Shown here piece after piece: positions 63,970-64,000 of a DNA stretch of 64,000 nucleotides. Source of the DNA: an uncultured Porphyromonadaceae bacterium. Lineage in GTDB: Bacteria; Bacteroidota; Bacteroidia; Bacteroidales; Muribaculaceae. Positions within the stretch are counted from its first letter, which is position 1; each line of letters starts with the position of its first letter. The stretch spans positions 1 to 64,000 of the forward strand of contig CAMWMD010000010.1 of assembly GCA_947175265.1 (NCBI GenBank), written 5' to 3'. Below the pieces are notes generated by a model. It worked only from the letters and a program-made list of their open reading frames with translations. It was not told the DNA's origin and ran no database searches. A program made the position numbers and the translations under genes.

Positions 63970-64000
63970 CTTAGTCGGCTTTTTTCGGACGGTTACCACG

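Noticed and set aside
1-64000. tRNA and rRNA genes
   Set aside because: No cloverleaf with a T-loop GTTCRANNC pattern and no rRNA sequence was noticed; a dedicated scan was not possible.

Overview
The window looks like a chromosomal segment of a Bacteroidales bacterium; a Muribaculaceae-like gut commensal is a reasonable guess, but I cannot place the genus. Four things point there: promoters of the Bacteroidota type (TTTG, 19-20 nt, TAnnTTTG), the N-succinylornithine route to arginine, a trp operon that begins with trpB, and Bacteroidota-specific families (GSCFA, a PII-like protein beside an RND pump, an atypical ArgG). Most of the 64 kb is amino-acid and nucleotide biosynthesis in long same-strand runs.

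Layout. 1-1.5 kb (minus): start of a trp operon, with a Trp-codon leader peptide, terminator and trpB cut by the window edge. 1.8-10.4 kb (plus): arginine operon GNAT-argG-argC-argD-argF'-argB-argE-argH. 10.4-15.4 kb (plus): branched-chain operon leuC-leuD-leuA2-leuB behind a leader peptide and attenuator. 15.7-21.5 kb: TraB/GumN protein, a YtrA-type ABC transporter with its GntR regulator, a secreted GH13 enzyme and a YccF protein. 21.5-23.2 kb: a small AT-richer patch with a GIY-YIG protein and an apparently frameshifted unknown gene. 23.3-33.5 kb (plus): pyrimidine genes pyrC, then carA-carB-pyrK-pyrD-pyrF-pyrE-pyrB. 33.7-40.9 kb: GSCFA protein (minus) and a TolC-MFP-RND efflux operon with a PII-like protein. 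41.0-56.8 kb (plus): an 11-gene purine operon purE-purL-purM-purN-purH-purD-folD-purB-purA-guaB-guaA behind a long structured leader. 56.8-62.2 kb (minus): NlpE-like lipoprotein, kinase-less TPR membrane protein, Rel/SpoT and an SNF symporter. 62.3-64 kb: a REP-associated tyrosine transposase (RAYT) gene between clusters of GC-rich REP-like palindromes, then a long perfect-like palindrome.

Functional links: carbamoyl phosphate from CarAB feeds both ArgF' and PyrB, and the purine run carries most of the IMP pathway and both the AMP and GMP branches; purF, purC and purK are not here. Four biosynthetic units have a leader with a terminator in front of the first gene. In trp and leu, complementary segments of leader and terminator can be seen that would form competing antiterminators. 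In carA and purE, a leader reading frame runs into or stops just before the terminator.

Most interesting points: PyrB carries a C-terminal copy of only the zinc-finger part of PyrI with identical cysteine spacing; the purE and carA leaders look like undescribed attenuators; the RAYT gene sits among its likely cognate REP repeats; and many spacers inside operons are made of short degenerate tandem repeats, each spacer with its own unit.
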